This document shows, piece by piece, positions 1 to 5,370 of a DNA stretch of 7,326 nucleotides. This DNA comes from Burkholderiaceae bacterium. Lineage in GTDB: Bacteria > Pseudomonadota > Gammaproteobacteria > Burkholderiales > Burkholderiaceae. Where the stretch lies: positions 1-7,326 of the forward strand of contig CANISN010000074.1 of the NCBI GenBank assembly GCA_947470165.1. The letters run 5' to 3'. The notes under the pieces were generated by a model. That model had not been told where the DNA came from, ran no database searches, and saw nothing but the letters and a program-made list of their open reading frames with translations. Position 1 is the stretch's first letter. Each line of letters begins with the position of its first letter. The position numbers and the translations under genes are program-made.

Positions 1-73
1 CTGCTAGATCAATCTCATGAGGTACGCCCTCAAGATAGTTTTTTAGCCAAGGTTTTTGAGGATTCATATTCAT
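1..73 (-). CDS. fadD: Long-chain fatty-acid-CoA ligase, N-terminal fragment (runs off left edge)
   Basis: Only the first 24 codons are visible, starting at the ATG at 73-71 (a second ATG lies two codons later). They contain the pattern W-L-K-N-Y-x-x-G-V-P-x-E-I. From memory this matches the conserved N-terminus of FadD enzymes (E. coli FadD: W-L-x-x-Y-P-x-x-V-P-x-E-I). FadD converts free fatty acids to acyl-CoA with ATP at the inner membrane, feeding beta-oxidation. The start lies 21 bases downstream of the stop codon of the nucleosidase gene on the same strand, so the two are probably co-transcribed. The upstream TTGGTG is a weak ribosome binding site. No AMP-binding motif can be seen because the gene is cut by the window, so the call rests on this short motif alone. 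Confidence 0.72.
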   Translation of the reverse strand, partial: MNMNPQKPWLKNYLEGVPHEIDLA

Positions 74-94
74 CACCAAATAAAAAGACTATAT

Positions 95-658
95 CTAGGC
101 GCTCATTAGTTCTTTGAGCTTCTCTAGGTAGAGTTCTTGACCATAATTTACTCGATGCTGCCACTCTTTTCCCGAGTCGCTATTTGCATCATCAGTAACG
201 TATTTAAAGGATTGCCACGGAATATTAAATTGATAAGCAATATTAGCAATTGCAAATAGCTCCATATCCACCACGTCAATACCTTGAGAAATCAACCAGG
301 GATCATGCGCAGTGACAAAGTTATCGCCCGTTCCGCAAATATACTCCCCGCTCAGGGAGAGATATTCTGATGGTTTGGGGCAAAAAGGGGTTTGTCCTCG
401 AGGGGCTAGGGGCACGGTCATCATGTCTCGCTGTATCACTTTGCCAATTTCAAGCAAGCCCTTTAGGGTGGAATTGATCTTACCAACAGTACCAAAGTTC
501 ACTATCCGCTTAGGATGAAATTCATGAATCGCTTGAATACTCGCTACCGTTGCGTTTATCTTGCCAACCCCTGAATACACAATCTGAATACCAGAAGGTA
601 ACACGCTTTTAGCGAGCTCGGACTCCAATGCGGTAATAATAAGTAATTGTGTTTTCAT
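95..658 (-). CDS. MTA/SAH-type nucleosidase (PNP/UDP phosphorylase superfamily), short form
   Basis: A 187-residue protein from the ATG at 658, or 190 from a TTG at 667; an in-frame stop directly before that TTG excludes a longer form. Family members of this type hydrolyse the N-glycosidic bond of methylthioadenosine, S-adenosylhomocysteine or related nucleosides and release adenine in the cytoplasm. Visible motifs, numbered from the ATG, are A-L-E-S-E-L with E12 where E. coli MTA/SAH nucleosidase has its Glu12, the G-V-G-K-I-N-A-T turn (30-37), the Q-R-D-M segment near 76-79, V-D-M-E-L with the ribose-contacting Glu133, and V-T-D-D-A-N with Asp156 as the likely catalytic acid. The catalytic set therefore looks intact although the protein is shorter than typical family members (about 230 residues). 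It diverges from apt, which would use the adenine it releases, and is followed by fadD. No clear Shine-Dalgarno sequence precedes either start. The exact substrate cannot be told from sequence. Confidence 0.8.
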   Translation of the reverse strand: MKTQLLIITALESELAKSVLPSGIQIVYSGVGKINATVASIQAIHEFHPKRIVNFGTVGKINSTLKGLLEIGKVIQRDMMTVPLAPRGQTPFCPKPSEYLSLSGEYICGTGDNFVTAHDPWLISQGIDVVDMELFAIANIAYQFNIPWQSFKYVTDDANSDSGKEWQHRVNYGQELYLEKLKELMSA

Positions 659-669
659 GTTGGTCAATT

Positions 670-1188
670 ATGAATTTATTAGATTATCTACCTGGAGTCC
701 CCGACTTTCCTAAGCCAGGAATCCTGTTTAGGGACATCTCCCCGCTTTTAGCTGATCCAGCTGCTTTTAAGGAGGCCATCTTGCGACTTGAGGGATTGGC
801 TAAGCAGTTTAACTATAGCCATATTCTAGGCATCGAATCTCGTGGCTTTATCTTTGGAACGGCCCTAGCCCACCAAACGCATAAGGGCCTCGCATTGGCC
901 AGAAAACCTAATAAGCTGCCCTTAGCTAGCCATCGAGAATGCTATGGATTGGAATACGGCTCCGATTCCCTCGAAATCCAGCAATCTACCCTACCCAAGC
1001 GGGCGAGAGTCTTGATTGTGGATGATGTTTTAGCTACCGGTGGAACGATTATCGCAGCCAGTCAATTGCTTAAGAAGGCGGGTTTTGAAGTAGCTGGAGC
1101 CTTAACGTTTTTAGAGATCGCAGGCCTAAAAGGGGGTGAGATCCTGACCCAAAAAGGCATTGCCAATCAGACAGTCTTAATAGCCTAG
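670..1188 (+). CDS. apt: Adenine phosphoribosyltransferase
   Basis: A 172-residue cytoplasmic type I phosphoribosyltransferase that makes AMP from adenine and PRPP (purine salvage). Signature segments are visible in order: D-F-P-K-P-G-I-L-F-R-D-I at 12-23, E-S-R-G-F at 56-60, R-K-P-x-K-L-P at 78-84, L-E-Y-G-x-D-x-L-E-I at 94-103, and the PRPP-binding loop V-L-I-V-D-D-V-L-A-T-G-G-T at 114-126. Length is normal for bacterial Apt (E. coli Apt is about 180 residues). I chose the ATG at 670 because the short lead before Y-L-P-G-V-P-D-F-P-K-P fits the family; a GTG at 649 would add seven unrelated residues and run into the divergent nucleosidase. No Shine-Dalgarno sequence is seen upstream, so its promoter must lie inside the nucleosidase gene or the transcript may be nearly leaderless. 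The neighbouring nucleosidase is a likely adenine source. Confidence 0.95.
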   Translation: MNLLDYLPGVPDFPKPGILFRDISPLLADPAAFKEAILRLEGLAKQFNYSHILGIESRGFIFGTALAHQTHKGLALARKPNKLPLASHRECYGLEYGSDSLEIQQSTLPKRARVLIVDDVLATGGTIIAASQLLKKAGFEVAGALTFLEIAGLKGGEILTQKGIANQTVLIA

Positions 1189-1213
1189 GTAGAAAAGTTA
1201 CAGCAGGCTCTTG

Positions 1214-1238
1214 GCACTTTTTAATAGCTTCAAAGTGC
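1214..1238. terminator. Possible weak bidirectional terminator between convergent genes
   Basis: GCACTTT (1214-1220) and AAAGTGC (1232-1238) form perfect 7-bp arms around an 11-base loop, in the 89-base gap between the convergent apt and smr-family genes. A second hairpin with arms GCCAG/CTGGC lies at 1250-1266. The location suits a shared terminator, but neither hairpin is followed by a clear T-run in either direction, so intrinsic termination is uncertain. Confidence 0.35.
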
Positions 1239-1277
1239 TCCAACTAAATGCCAGTACCCCTCTGGCTACTTAAGCTC

Positions 1278-1739
1278 TTAAGCAACTGTGGCCTGGGATC
1301 CTAGCAATAAGACAGTCATGCCAGCATTACCTTCTTTAAAGTACTTGAGATGCGGCTTTAGACTAGGTCTTCTACGCAGAAGCGCATGGTAAGGGTCACT
1401 TCCAAATGCGGTGTTTTCTCCAAAGTGATACTCATCGACACGATCTGAAAAATAGTTATTCTCAAGAGCATCATGAATAATCCACTTAATACGCCCACCT
1501 TCGCCACTAGCGCCATAGCCATGGATCAATATCATTGCTTTAACACCGACTTCTGATGCACGGCGGAGTGCAATCGTGAGTCGCTCCAGGGCTTGTTCAG
1601 CACTTGGACTATCGGATTTTAAATTCAACACCAAGGTATCACTATGCGGTAACGGAAGTGCTTCGCTGCCGCACTGACGAAACTCCCCCAGCATCCCTCT
1701 GGGATTGCCACATTCTGGACATTCAAACGAATGGGTCAT
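1278..1739 (-). CDS. Smr/MutS2-C-like domain protein with N-terminal zinc-ribbon-like motif
   Basis: A 153-residue soluble protein. Residues 7-23 carry C-x-x-C and a third Cys (C7, C10, C23), resembling a degenerate zinc ribbon. Residues about 36-147 follow the Smr pattern: the opening strand L-V-L-N-L-K, helix S-A-E-Q-A-L-E-R-L, strand M-I-L-I-H-G-Y-G-A-S-G-E-G-G (69-82, the I-H-G-x-G signature), R-I-K-W-I-I-H-D-A-L, and the closing G-N-A-G-M-T-V-L-L-L (138-147). Smr domains are known nucleic-acid endonucleases or binding modules. Here the usual L-D-L-H/R motif reads L-N-L-K and the region between the central and last strands is long, so nuclease activity is uncertain. The ATG at 1739 is preferred over a TTG one codon earlier. 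No Shine-Dalgarno is visible. It lies 45 bases after the 98-residue gene on the same strand and may share its transcript. Confidence 0.75.
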   Translation of the reverse strand: MTHSFECPECGNPRGMLGEFRQCGSEALPLPHSDTLVLNLKSDSPSAEQALERLTIALRRASEVGVKAMILIHGYGASGEGGRIKWIIHDALENNYFSDRVDEYHFGENTAFGSDPYHALLRRRPSLKPHLKYFKEGNAGMTVLLLGSQATVA

Positions 1740-1784
1740 CAAATCGCTATATAGATAATTTAGAACACCCCATACATAACAAAA

Positions 1785-2081
1785 TTAAGAGCAATATTTT
1801 GCTTCAAGAGCAGATACAGAACTGAGTTGATCATCTACCATACGATTCAAGATCTGCTGAGCAGCATCTTTGTTCTCCTGCACCTTGAGGTTGCCATTAA
1901 TCAAACTAGCTACATCCTTACGGATTGATGTATTACCGTAACGCAAGTTCTTTAGTGTAGAGACTGCTGCTGCGGAAATCTTACACTGCTCACTCAATAT
2001 AGCTGAAGAATCTGATGGCGAATTTGCATAAGCAAATGCAGCTATGCAGATTGAGATAAGCGCTAATAATGTCTTCCTCAT
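1785..2081 (-). CDS. Small exported protein of unknown function, two cysteines after the signal
   Basis: A 98-residue protein I do not recognise. Residues 1-19 form a clear Sec signal peptide: M-R-K, a hydrophobic core L-L-A-L-I-S-I-C-I-A-A-F, then A-Y-A before N20, a good signal peptidase I site. There is no lipobox, so the mature protein of about 79 residues is probably periplasmic or secreted. It is mostly predicted helical and polar, with one cysteine near each end (C33 and C97), which could form a disulfide linking the two termini. Translation is well supported by AAGGAA (2092-2087), five bases before the ATG, inside the last codons of the preceding HTH gene. The stop of that gene and this start are separated by one base, so the two are very likely translationally coupled. 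Its function cannot be inferred. Confidence 0.7.
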   Translation of the reverse strand: MRKTLLALISICIAAFAYANSPSDSSAILSEQCKISAAAVSTLKNLRYGNTSIRKDVASLINGNLKVQENKDAAQQILNRMVDDQLSSVSALEAKYCS

Positions 2082-2082
2082 C

Positions 2083-2262
2083 TTATTTCCTTAATTTGTG
2101 ACCACACGTTGGACAGCAACCTAAATCTTGTGCCCTAGTTTTGCGAAGGGCGGCATAGACGCTAGATTCTGAGATTTCCATCTTCCTGGCAGCTTGAGCT
2201 GCTGTCATCCCCTTTCCTATCCAATCTAATGCTTGATGTGTTCTTGGTATTGCTCTTCTCAT
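2083..2262 (-). CDS. 59-residue helix-turn-helix protein with C-terminal Cys-rich knuckle
   Basis: A short gene from ATG 2262 to TAA 2083. It has the best ribosome binding site of the window, AGGAGG at 2272-2267, four bases before the start. Residues 19-40 (M-T-A-A-Q-A-A-R-K-M-E-I-S-E-S-S-V-Y-A-A-L-R) read as a resolvase/homeodomain-like helix-turn-helix, with A-A-x-x-M-x-I-S-x-S-x-V-Y as helix two, turn and recognition helix. Residues 49-55 are C-C-P-T-C-G-H, followed by a basic tail K-L-R-K, resembling half of a zinc ribbon (C-x-x-C). A small DNA-binding protein, perhaps a metal-binding dimer, is the natural reading. It heads a likely operon with the exported 98-residue protein (one-base gap) and faces the amidase operon across the control region. 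It may regulate itself, the amidase operon, or neither; its resemblance to small phage or plasmid HTH proteins is also possible. Confidence 0.75.
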   Translation of the reverse strand: MRRAIPRTHQALDWIGKGMTAAQAARKMEISESSVYAALRKTRAQDLGCCPTCGHKLRK

Positions 2263-2280
2263 TTTTCCTCCTGAACCATT

Positions 2281-2310
2281 ACTATACTACAGAGGTTGTG
2301 AAGTTGTGAG
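2281..2310 (-). promoter_or_regulatory. Probable promoter of the HTH/exported-protein operon
   Basis: On the minus strand a TATAGT -10 box (2286-2281) lies 18 bases downstream of CTCACA (2310-2305), which matches four of six -35 positions. Transcription would start near 2274, giving a leader of about a dozen bases that holds the AGGAGG ribosome binding site. The -35 box sits within the middle copy of the 8-bp repeat array. Confidence 0.5.
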
Positions 2311-2320
2311 TATGTGAAGT
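2297..2320. repeat. Three tandem 8-bp repeats (TGTGAAGT, TGTGAGTA, TGTGAAGT), candidate operator
   Basis: Three head-to-tail octamers start exactly eight bases apart. Copies one and three are identical and copy two differs at two positions. They lie over the -35 region of the HTH gene promoter and 56-79 bases upstream of the sigma-54-like element. This position would suit repression of the HTH operon, activation of the amidase operon, or both. What binds there is unknown; the HTH protein itself is the nearest candidate. Confidence 0.45.
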
Positions 2321-2374
2321 TAATAAACAACAAAAAGTATTCAAATTAAATATATGTGTTGTTTCTAAATGACA

Positions 2375-2414
2375 CTGGCATCGTAGTAGCCAGGCATAAC
2401 TGGTAAAACGCCAG
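2375..2414. repeat. Two adjacent short inverted repeats in the amidase leader region
   Basis: CTGGC (2375-2379) pairs with GCCAG (2389-2393) around nine bases, and CTGG (2400-2403) pairs with CCAG (2411-2414) around seven. The shared CTGG/CCAG half-sites suggest two related binding sites for a dimeric regulator, or small hairpins in the transcript. The arms are short, so chance is possible. Confidence 0.3.
2376..2390 (+). promoter_or_regulatory. Candidate sigma-54 (-24/-12) promoter of the amidase operon
   Basis: TGGCA at 2376-2380 and T-A-G-C at 2387-2390 place the invariant GG (2377-2378) and GC (2389-2390) exactly ten bases apart, as in the sigma-54 consensus TGGCAC-N5-TTGC. Transcription would begin near 2402, leaving a leader of about 66 bases before the amidase. 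Nitrogen-linked control would make sense for an ammonia-releasing amidase. The same bases also form a CTGGC/GCCAG inverted repeat, which could be the real reason for the pattern. No convincing sigma-70 boxes were found for this operon. Confidence 0.35.
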
Positions 2415-2467
2415 ATGATGAGGGGTGATAAAGTAAAGGAATTGAAATTAATTAAGTGGAAAAAAAG

Positions 2468-3778
2468 ATGAAATCTGCTCTGGGATTAGTAGAGGCATGT
2501 AACCTCATCCAAAATAAACAGCTCACGGCAGAGGAATTTTTGGAGCAATGCGTAGAGCGTGCCAACCAAATAGAGCCAGTATTAAAGGCATTCACAATAA
2601 GGGCTACGTTATCGACCCTGCAACAACGATCAGGAGTCGGGCCGCTAATGGGCATCCCTGTGGCTGTGAAGGACCTTATTGCTACGAAAGATTTTGTAAC
2701 TACTAATGGCTCACCAATATATAAAGACTTCACTCCTGCCGAGGATGCCTCAATTGTTCAAAAGGTCAAAAAACTAGGCGGCGTTGTTTTTGGGAAAACC
2801 GTGACAACAGAGTTTGCCTGGCGCCATGCTGGTCCAACTACAAATCCATGGAATAGCGCCCATACACCAGGCGGGTCCTCTAGCGGCTCAGCAGCTGCAG
2901 TTGCTGGGGGTATTGTTCCCCTAGCTCTAGGATCTCAAACGGCTGGCTCTATTATCAGACCCGCTACATTTTGTGGAATCGTAGGCTTTAAAGCTAGCTT
3001 TGGGGCAGTTCCACGTGTTGGCGTTCACCCTGTTTCAGATTCTCTTGACCATATTGGTTTTCTGACTAGGTCTGTGAAAGATGCTGTCTATGCATTTAAC
3101 TTACTTAGAAATACTGCAACTGATGAAGATGATTCAATTGTCCTGCCCGAATTAATACTCTCACCCATTAGCGAAGTCCTAGGAAATCAAAAGCCCCGCA
3201 TTGCAATACTTCAAACACCATTTGATGATTTATTGAGCGATGAGCAAAAGGACATAATGCAAACGGCAACTCGCCTACTAAAGGCATCTGGGGCTAGCAT
3301 TGAAGAGCTTACACTGCCGCAAACCTATTGGGATGGCATTGAAGCCTTAGCAGTACTCATGGCTTGCGAAGCTGCTGTGGTCCATGAAAAGCACCTCAAG
3401 CAATTCCCGGAACTATTGGGTGCGGATATGAAAGAATTAATCCAAAAAGGAATGGCCTACTCAGCAAGCGATTACATCAAGGCCAAGAATCTTCAAATGA
3501 AATTGCGCAGAGGGATTGGAGAATATTTTCAGCGCTTTGACTCTATCTTGACTGCTGCAGCGACAGGCGAAGCGCCCAAAGGCCTAGACTTTACCGGCAA
3601 CCCTATCTTTTGTTCGCTCTGGTCATTTATAGGAACTCCTGCTATTGCGTTGCCAGTAAATAAATCGCGCAATGGACTGCCCTTAGGTATTCAACTCATT
3701 GGCAATTACAAGGAAGATGAAAAGTTAGTCAATATGGCTGCTTTTGCTGAGGAATGCTTTAAAGCTTTAGGTAACTAG
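2468..3778 (+). CDS. Amidase signature family hydrolase
   Basis: A 436-residue cytoplasmic amidase that should hydrolyse a carboxamide to an acid and ammonia (or an amine). The amidase-signature Ser-cisSer-Lys triad is complete: Lys68 in G-I-P-V-A-V-K-D-L, cis-Ser137 in P-G-G-S-S-S-G-S, and nucleophile Ser161 in G-S-Q-T-A-G-S-I-I-R-P-A. The Ser137-Ser161 spacing of 24 equals that in malonamidase E2 and FAAH. The usual T-D-x-G-G-S reads S-Q-T-A-G-S, placing it in a subgroup distinct from GatA; no gatB or gatC is present. I prefer ATG 2468, seven bases after AGTGGA, over the in-frame GTG at 2456, whose only upstream purine run is too far away. It is the first gene of the operon. The CoA ligase next to it suggests that the released acid, not only the ammonia, is used. 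The substrate is unknown. Confidence 0.88.
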   Translation: MKSALGLVEACNLIQNKQLTAEEFLEQCVERANQIEPVLKAFTIRATLSTLQQRSGVGPLMGIPVAVKDLIATKDFVTTNGSPIYKDFTPAEDASIVQKVKKLGGVVFGKTVTTEFAWRHAGPTTNPWNSAHTPGGSSSGSAAAVAGGIVPLALGSQTAGSIIRPATFCGIVGFKASFGAVPRVGVHPVSDSLDHIGFLTRSVKDAVYAFNLLRNTATDEDDSIVLPELILSPISEVLGNQKPRIAILQTPFDDLLSDEQKDIMQTATRLLKASGASIEELTLPQTYWDGIEALAVLMACEAAVVHEKHLKQFPELLGADMKELIQKGMAYSASDYIKAKNLQMKLRRGIGEYFQRFDSILTAAATGEAPKGLDFTGNPIFCSLWSFIGTPAIALPVNKSRNGLPLGIQLIGNYKEDEKLVNMAAFAEECFKALGN

Positions 3779-3799
3779 CAGTGTTATAAATGAAGCATA

Positions 3800-3816
3800 A
3801 CTAGAAAAAATCTAGT
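3800..3816. repeat. Perfect palindrome ACTAGA-N5-TCTAGT in the amidase-ligase gap
   Basis: Six-base arms surround five A residues in the 64-base gap between the amidase and the CoA ligase. No T-run follows, so it is not a normal terminator. It could be an operator, an mRNA-processing or stabilising hairpin, or a chance AT-rich palindrome. Confidence 0.35.
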
Positions 3817-3842
3817 ACAAGAATATAAGAGAGATTTACAGC

Positions 3843-5363
3843 ATGTTTCCAATTGATTTTTTTTGGCGAGCGTCTTTGCGTTGGCCAGATCGCATAGCCA
3901 TTGATACACCTAATGGATCCATTACTTACAATGAATTAGCTAGAAAAGTTAAAGCACTTGCTGGCGGGCTTATTGATTTAGATCCTCAGCTTCAAAGCCG
4001 GGTAGCAATTTGTGCTGGCAATAGCGCTGATCACATCATTGCATTACTGGCAATATTGGCCTGCGGTAAATCATGGGTTCCGCTTAATCCTAAAAGTACT
4101 CGTCCTGAGATTCGACGAATTATTGACATCACCGAGCCAAGCCTGATTATCTATGATGAAACCTGTGCTGACTTGCTAATCGATGCTCCAGGTCTTTTTA
4201 TCCTTACGGGCATTGAGAACGAACAGCCCTCAAGTAAAACAGTGAGTGGCTTGATTAAGCTACACGATGGTGCCCCACCCCCGTCATTTGAATTACCTTT
4301 AGATGCCATTCAGGCTATTAAATTTACTGGTGGCACTACTGGCGCTCCCAAAGGAGTCATGCAGCCTTATCGCGCATGGATGACTAACATCAGTAACCAA
4401 ATTCATTCCTGGGGCTTTGACGAGAATGAACGCTATATCGTTGCCGCGCCTATTACGCATGGCACTTCAACTTATATCGTACCGATTCTGGCTCAAGGCG
4501 GATGTCATGTTATTTTGGATGGGGCTGGCGCAGAAGTTGTGCGCACTGCATTTAAGGAGCGAGCTGGCACAGCCTGCTTCATGCCTCCAACATTGCTCTA
4601 CATGTTGATGGCTTTACCCAATGCTTCCCGCAAAGATTATCCCAAACTTCGAAGATTAATTTATGGGGGTGCACCAATGCCCCCAGAAAAAATCCGCGCA
4701 GTTCGTGAATTTTTTGGTCCCGTGCTTTGTACTACGTATGGCCAAACTGAAGCACCTCAAATTCTGACGGCTATGCAGCCAGAAGATTTTGAAGATCCCA
4801 ATAATTGGGCTTCTGTTGGCCGTGCAACTTGGTTTAGTGATGTTGCCATTATGTCTCCCGATGGCAAACTGCTTCCAAACGGAGAAATTGGCGAAGTCGT
4901 TGCTCGTGGCGACCTACTAATGACGGGGTACTGGCGTATGCCAGAAAAGACCGCTGAAACTATTCAGGATGGATGGCTCCATACAGGTGATCGCGGATTG
5001 ATTGATCATCGCGGATATTTATATCTCAAGGATAGACTCAAAGATATTGTGATTACCGGGGGCTTTAATGTCTATCCTGTAGATGTGGAGAATGCCTTAA
5101 GTCAGCACCCCGCAGTACATGAATGTCTTGTCTTCGGTGTACCGGATGATAAATGGGGTGAAAGCGTACAAGCTGCTGTTCAAATTCGACCCGGTCATCA
5201 ATTAGATGAGGTGGCACTTATTTCTTTTGTGCGTGAACTTTTAGGGCCAGTTCAAACCCCAAAACGTATCCACTTTTATGAGAGCCTCCCTCGCTCTAAT
5301 GTAGGCAAATTACTCAAGAGCGCAGTACTGCAAAATATCCTGAACTCTCCCACTCATTCTTAA
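3843..5363 (+). CDS. AMP-forming acyl-CoA ligase (ANL superfamily)
   Basis: A 506-residue adenylate-forming enzyme that would activate a carboxylic acid to its CoA thioester with ATP, giving AMP and PPi. All core motifs are visible: the phosphate-binding loop T-G-G-T-T-G-A-P-K-G at 162-171, Y-G-Q-T-E at 299-303, W-L-H-T-G-D at 378-383, the hinge D-R-L-K-D at 397-401, the G-G-F-N-V-Y-P CoA-domain segment at 406-412, and P-R-S-N-V-G-K with catalytic Lys489. Length is typical of medium or aryl acid ligases and shorter than FadD (about 560). The N-terminus F-F-W-R-A-S-L-R-W-P-D-R-I-A-I is usual for catabolic ligases. ATG 3843 has only a weak AAGAGAG some ten bases upstream. It lies 64 bases after the amidase and 7 before the lyase-like gene, so its acid is probably the amidase product. 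The exact acid cannot be read from sequence. Confidence 0.88.
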   Translation: MFPIDFFWRASLRWPDRIAIDTPNGSITYNELARKVKALAGGLIDLDPQLQSRVAICAGNSADHIIALLAILACGKSWVPLNPKSTRPEIRRIIDITEPSLIIYDETCADLLIDAPGLFILTGIENEQPSSKTVSGLIKLHDGAPPPSFELPLDAIQAIKFTGGTTGAPKGVMQPYRAWMTNISNQIHSWGFDENERYIVAAPITHGTSTYIVPILAQGGCHVILDGAGAEVVRTAFKERAGTACFMPPTLLYMLMALPNASRKDYPKLRRLIYGGAPMPPEKIRAVREFFGPVLCTTYGQTEAPQILTAMQPEDFEDPNNWASVGRATWFSDVAIMSPDGKLLPNGEIGEVVARGDLLMTGYWRMPEKTAETIQDGWLHTGDRGLIDHRGYLYLKDRLKDIVITGGFNVYPVDVENALSQHPAVHECLVFGVPDDKWGESVQAAVQIRPGHQLDEVALISFVRELLGPVQTPKRIHFYESLPRSNVGKLLKSAVLQNILNSPTHS

Positions 5364-5370
5364 GTAAATC

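Noticed and set aside
312..518. Rightward reading frame of 68 codons inside the nucleosidase gene
   Set aside because: It lies antisense to a gene with intact family motifs and has no recognisable domain or ribosome binding site.
649..669. GTG start extending apt by seven residues
   Set aside because: The extra residues do not resemble Apt N-termini and would overlap the divergent nucleosidase start.
1250..1266. GCCAG/CTGGC hairpin as a separate terminator
   Set aside because: Short arms and no T-run on either strand; kept only as part of the convergent gap description.
1604..1825. Rightward reading frame of 73 codons
   Set aside because: It overlaps the antisense of the Smr-like gene and the end of the exported-protein gene, and shows no protein features.
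2456..2467. GTG start for the amidase four codons upstream
   Set aside because: The AGTGGA site is correctly spaced for the ATG at 2468, while the purine run before the GTG is too far away.
2452..2733. Leftward reading frame opposite the start of the amidase
   Set aside because: Antisense shadow of a well-supported amidase; its composition looks like random translation.
2468..3778. Identification of the amidase as GatA (Glu-tRNA amidotransferase subunit)
   Set aside because: No gatB or gatC neighbours, catabolic context, and an unusual S-Q-T-A-G-S motif around the nucleophile.
4417..4608. Rightward frame inside the CoA ligase gene
   Set aside because: Out-of-frame shadow of the ligase, whose motifs continue unbroken through this stretch.
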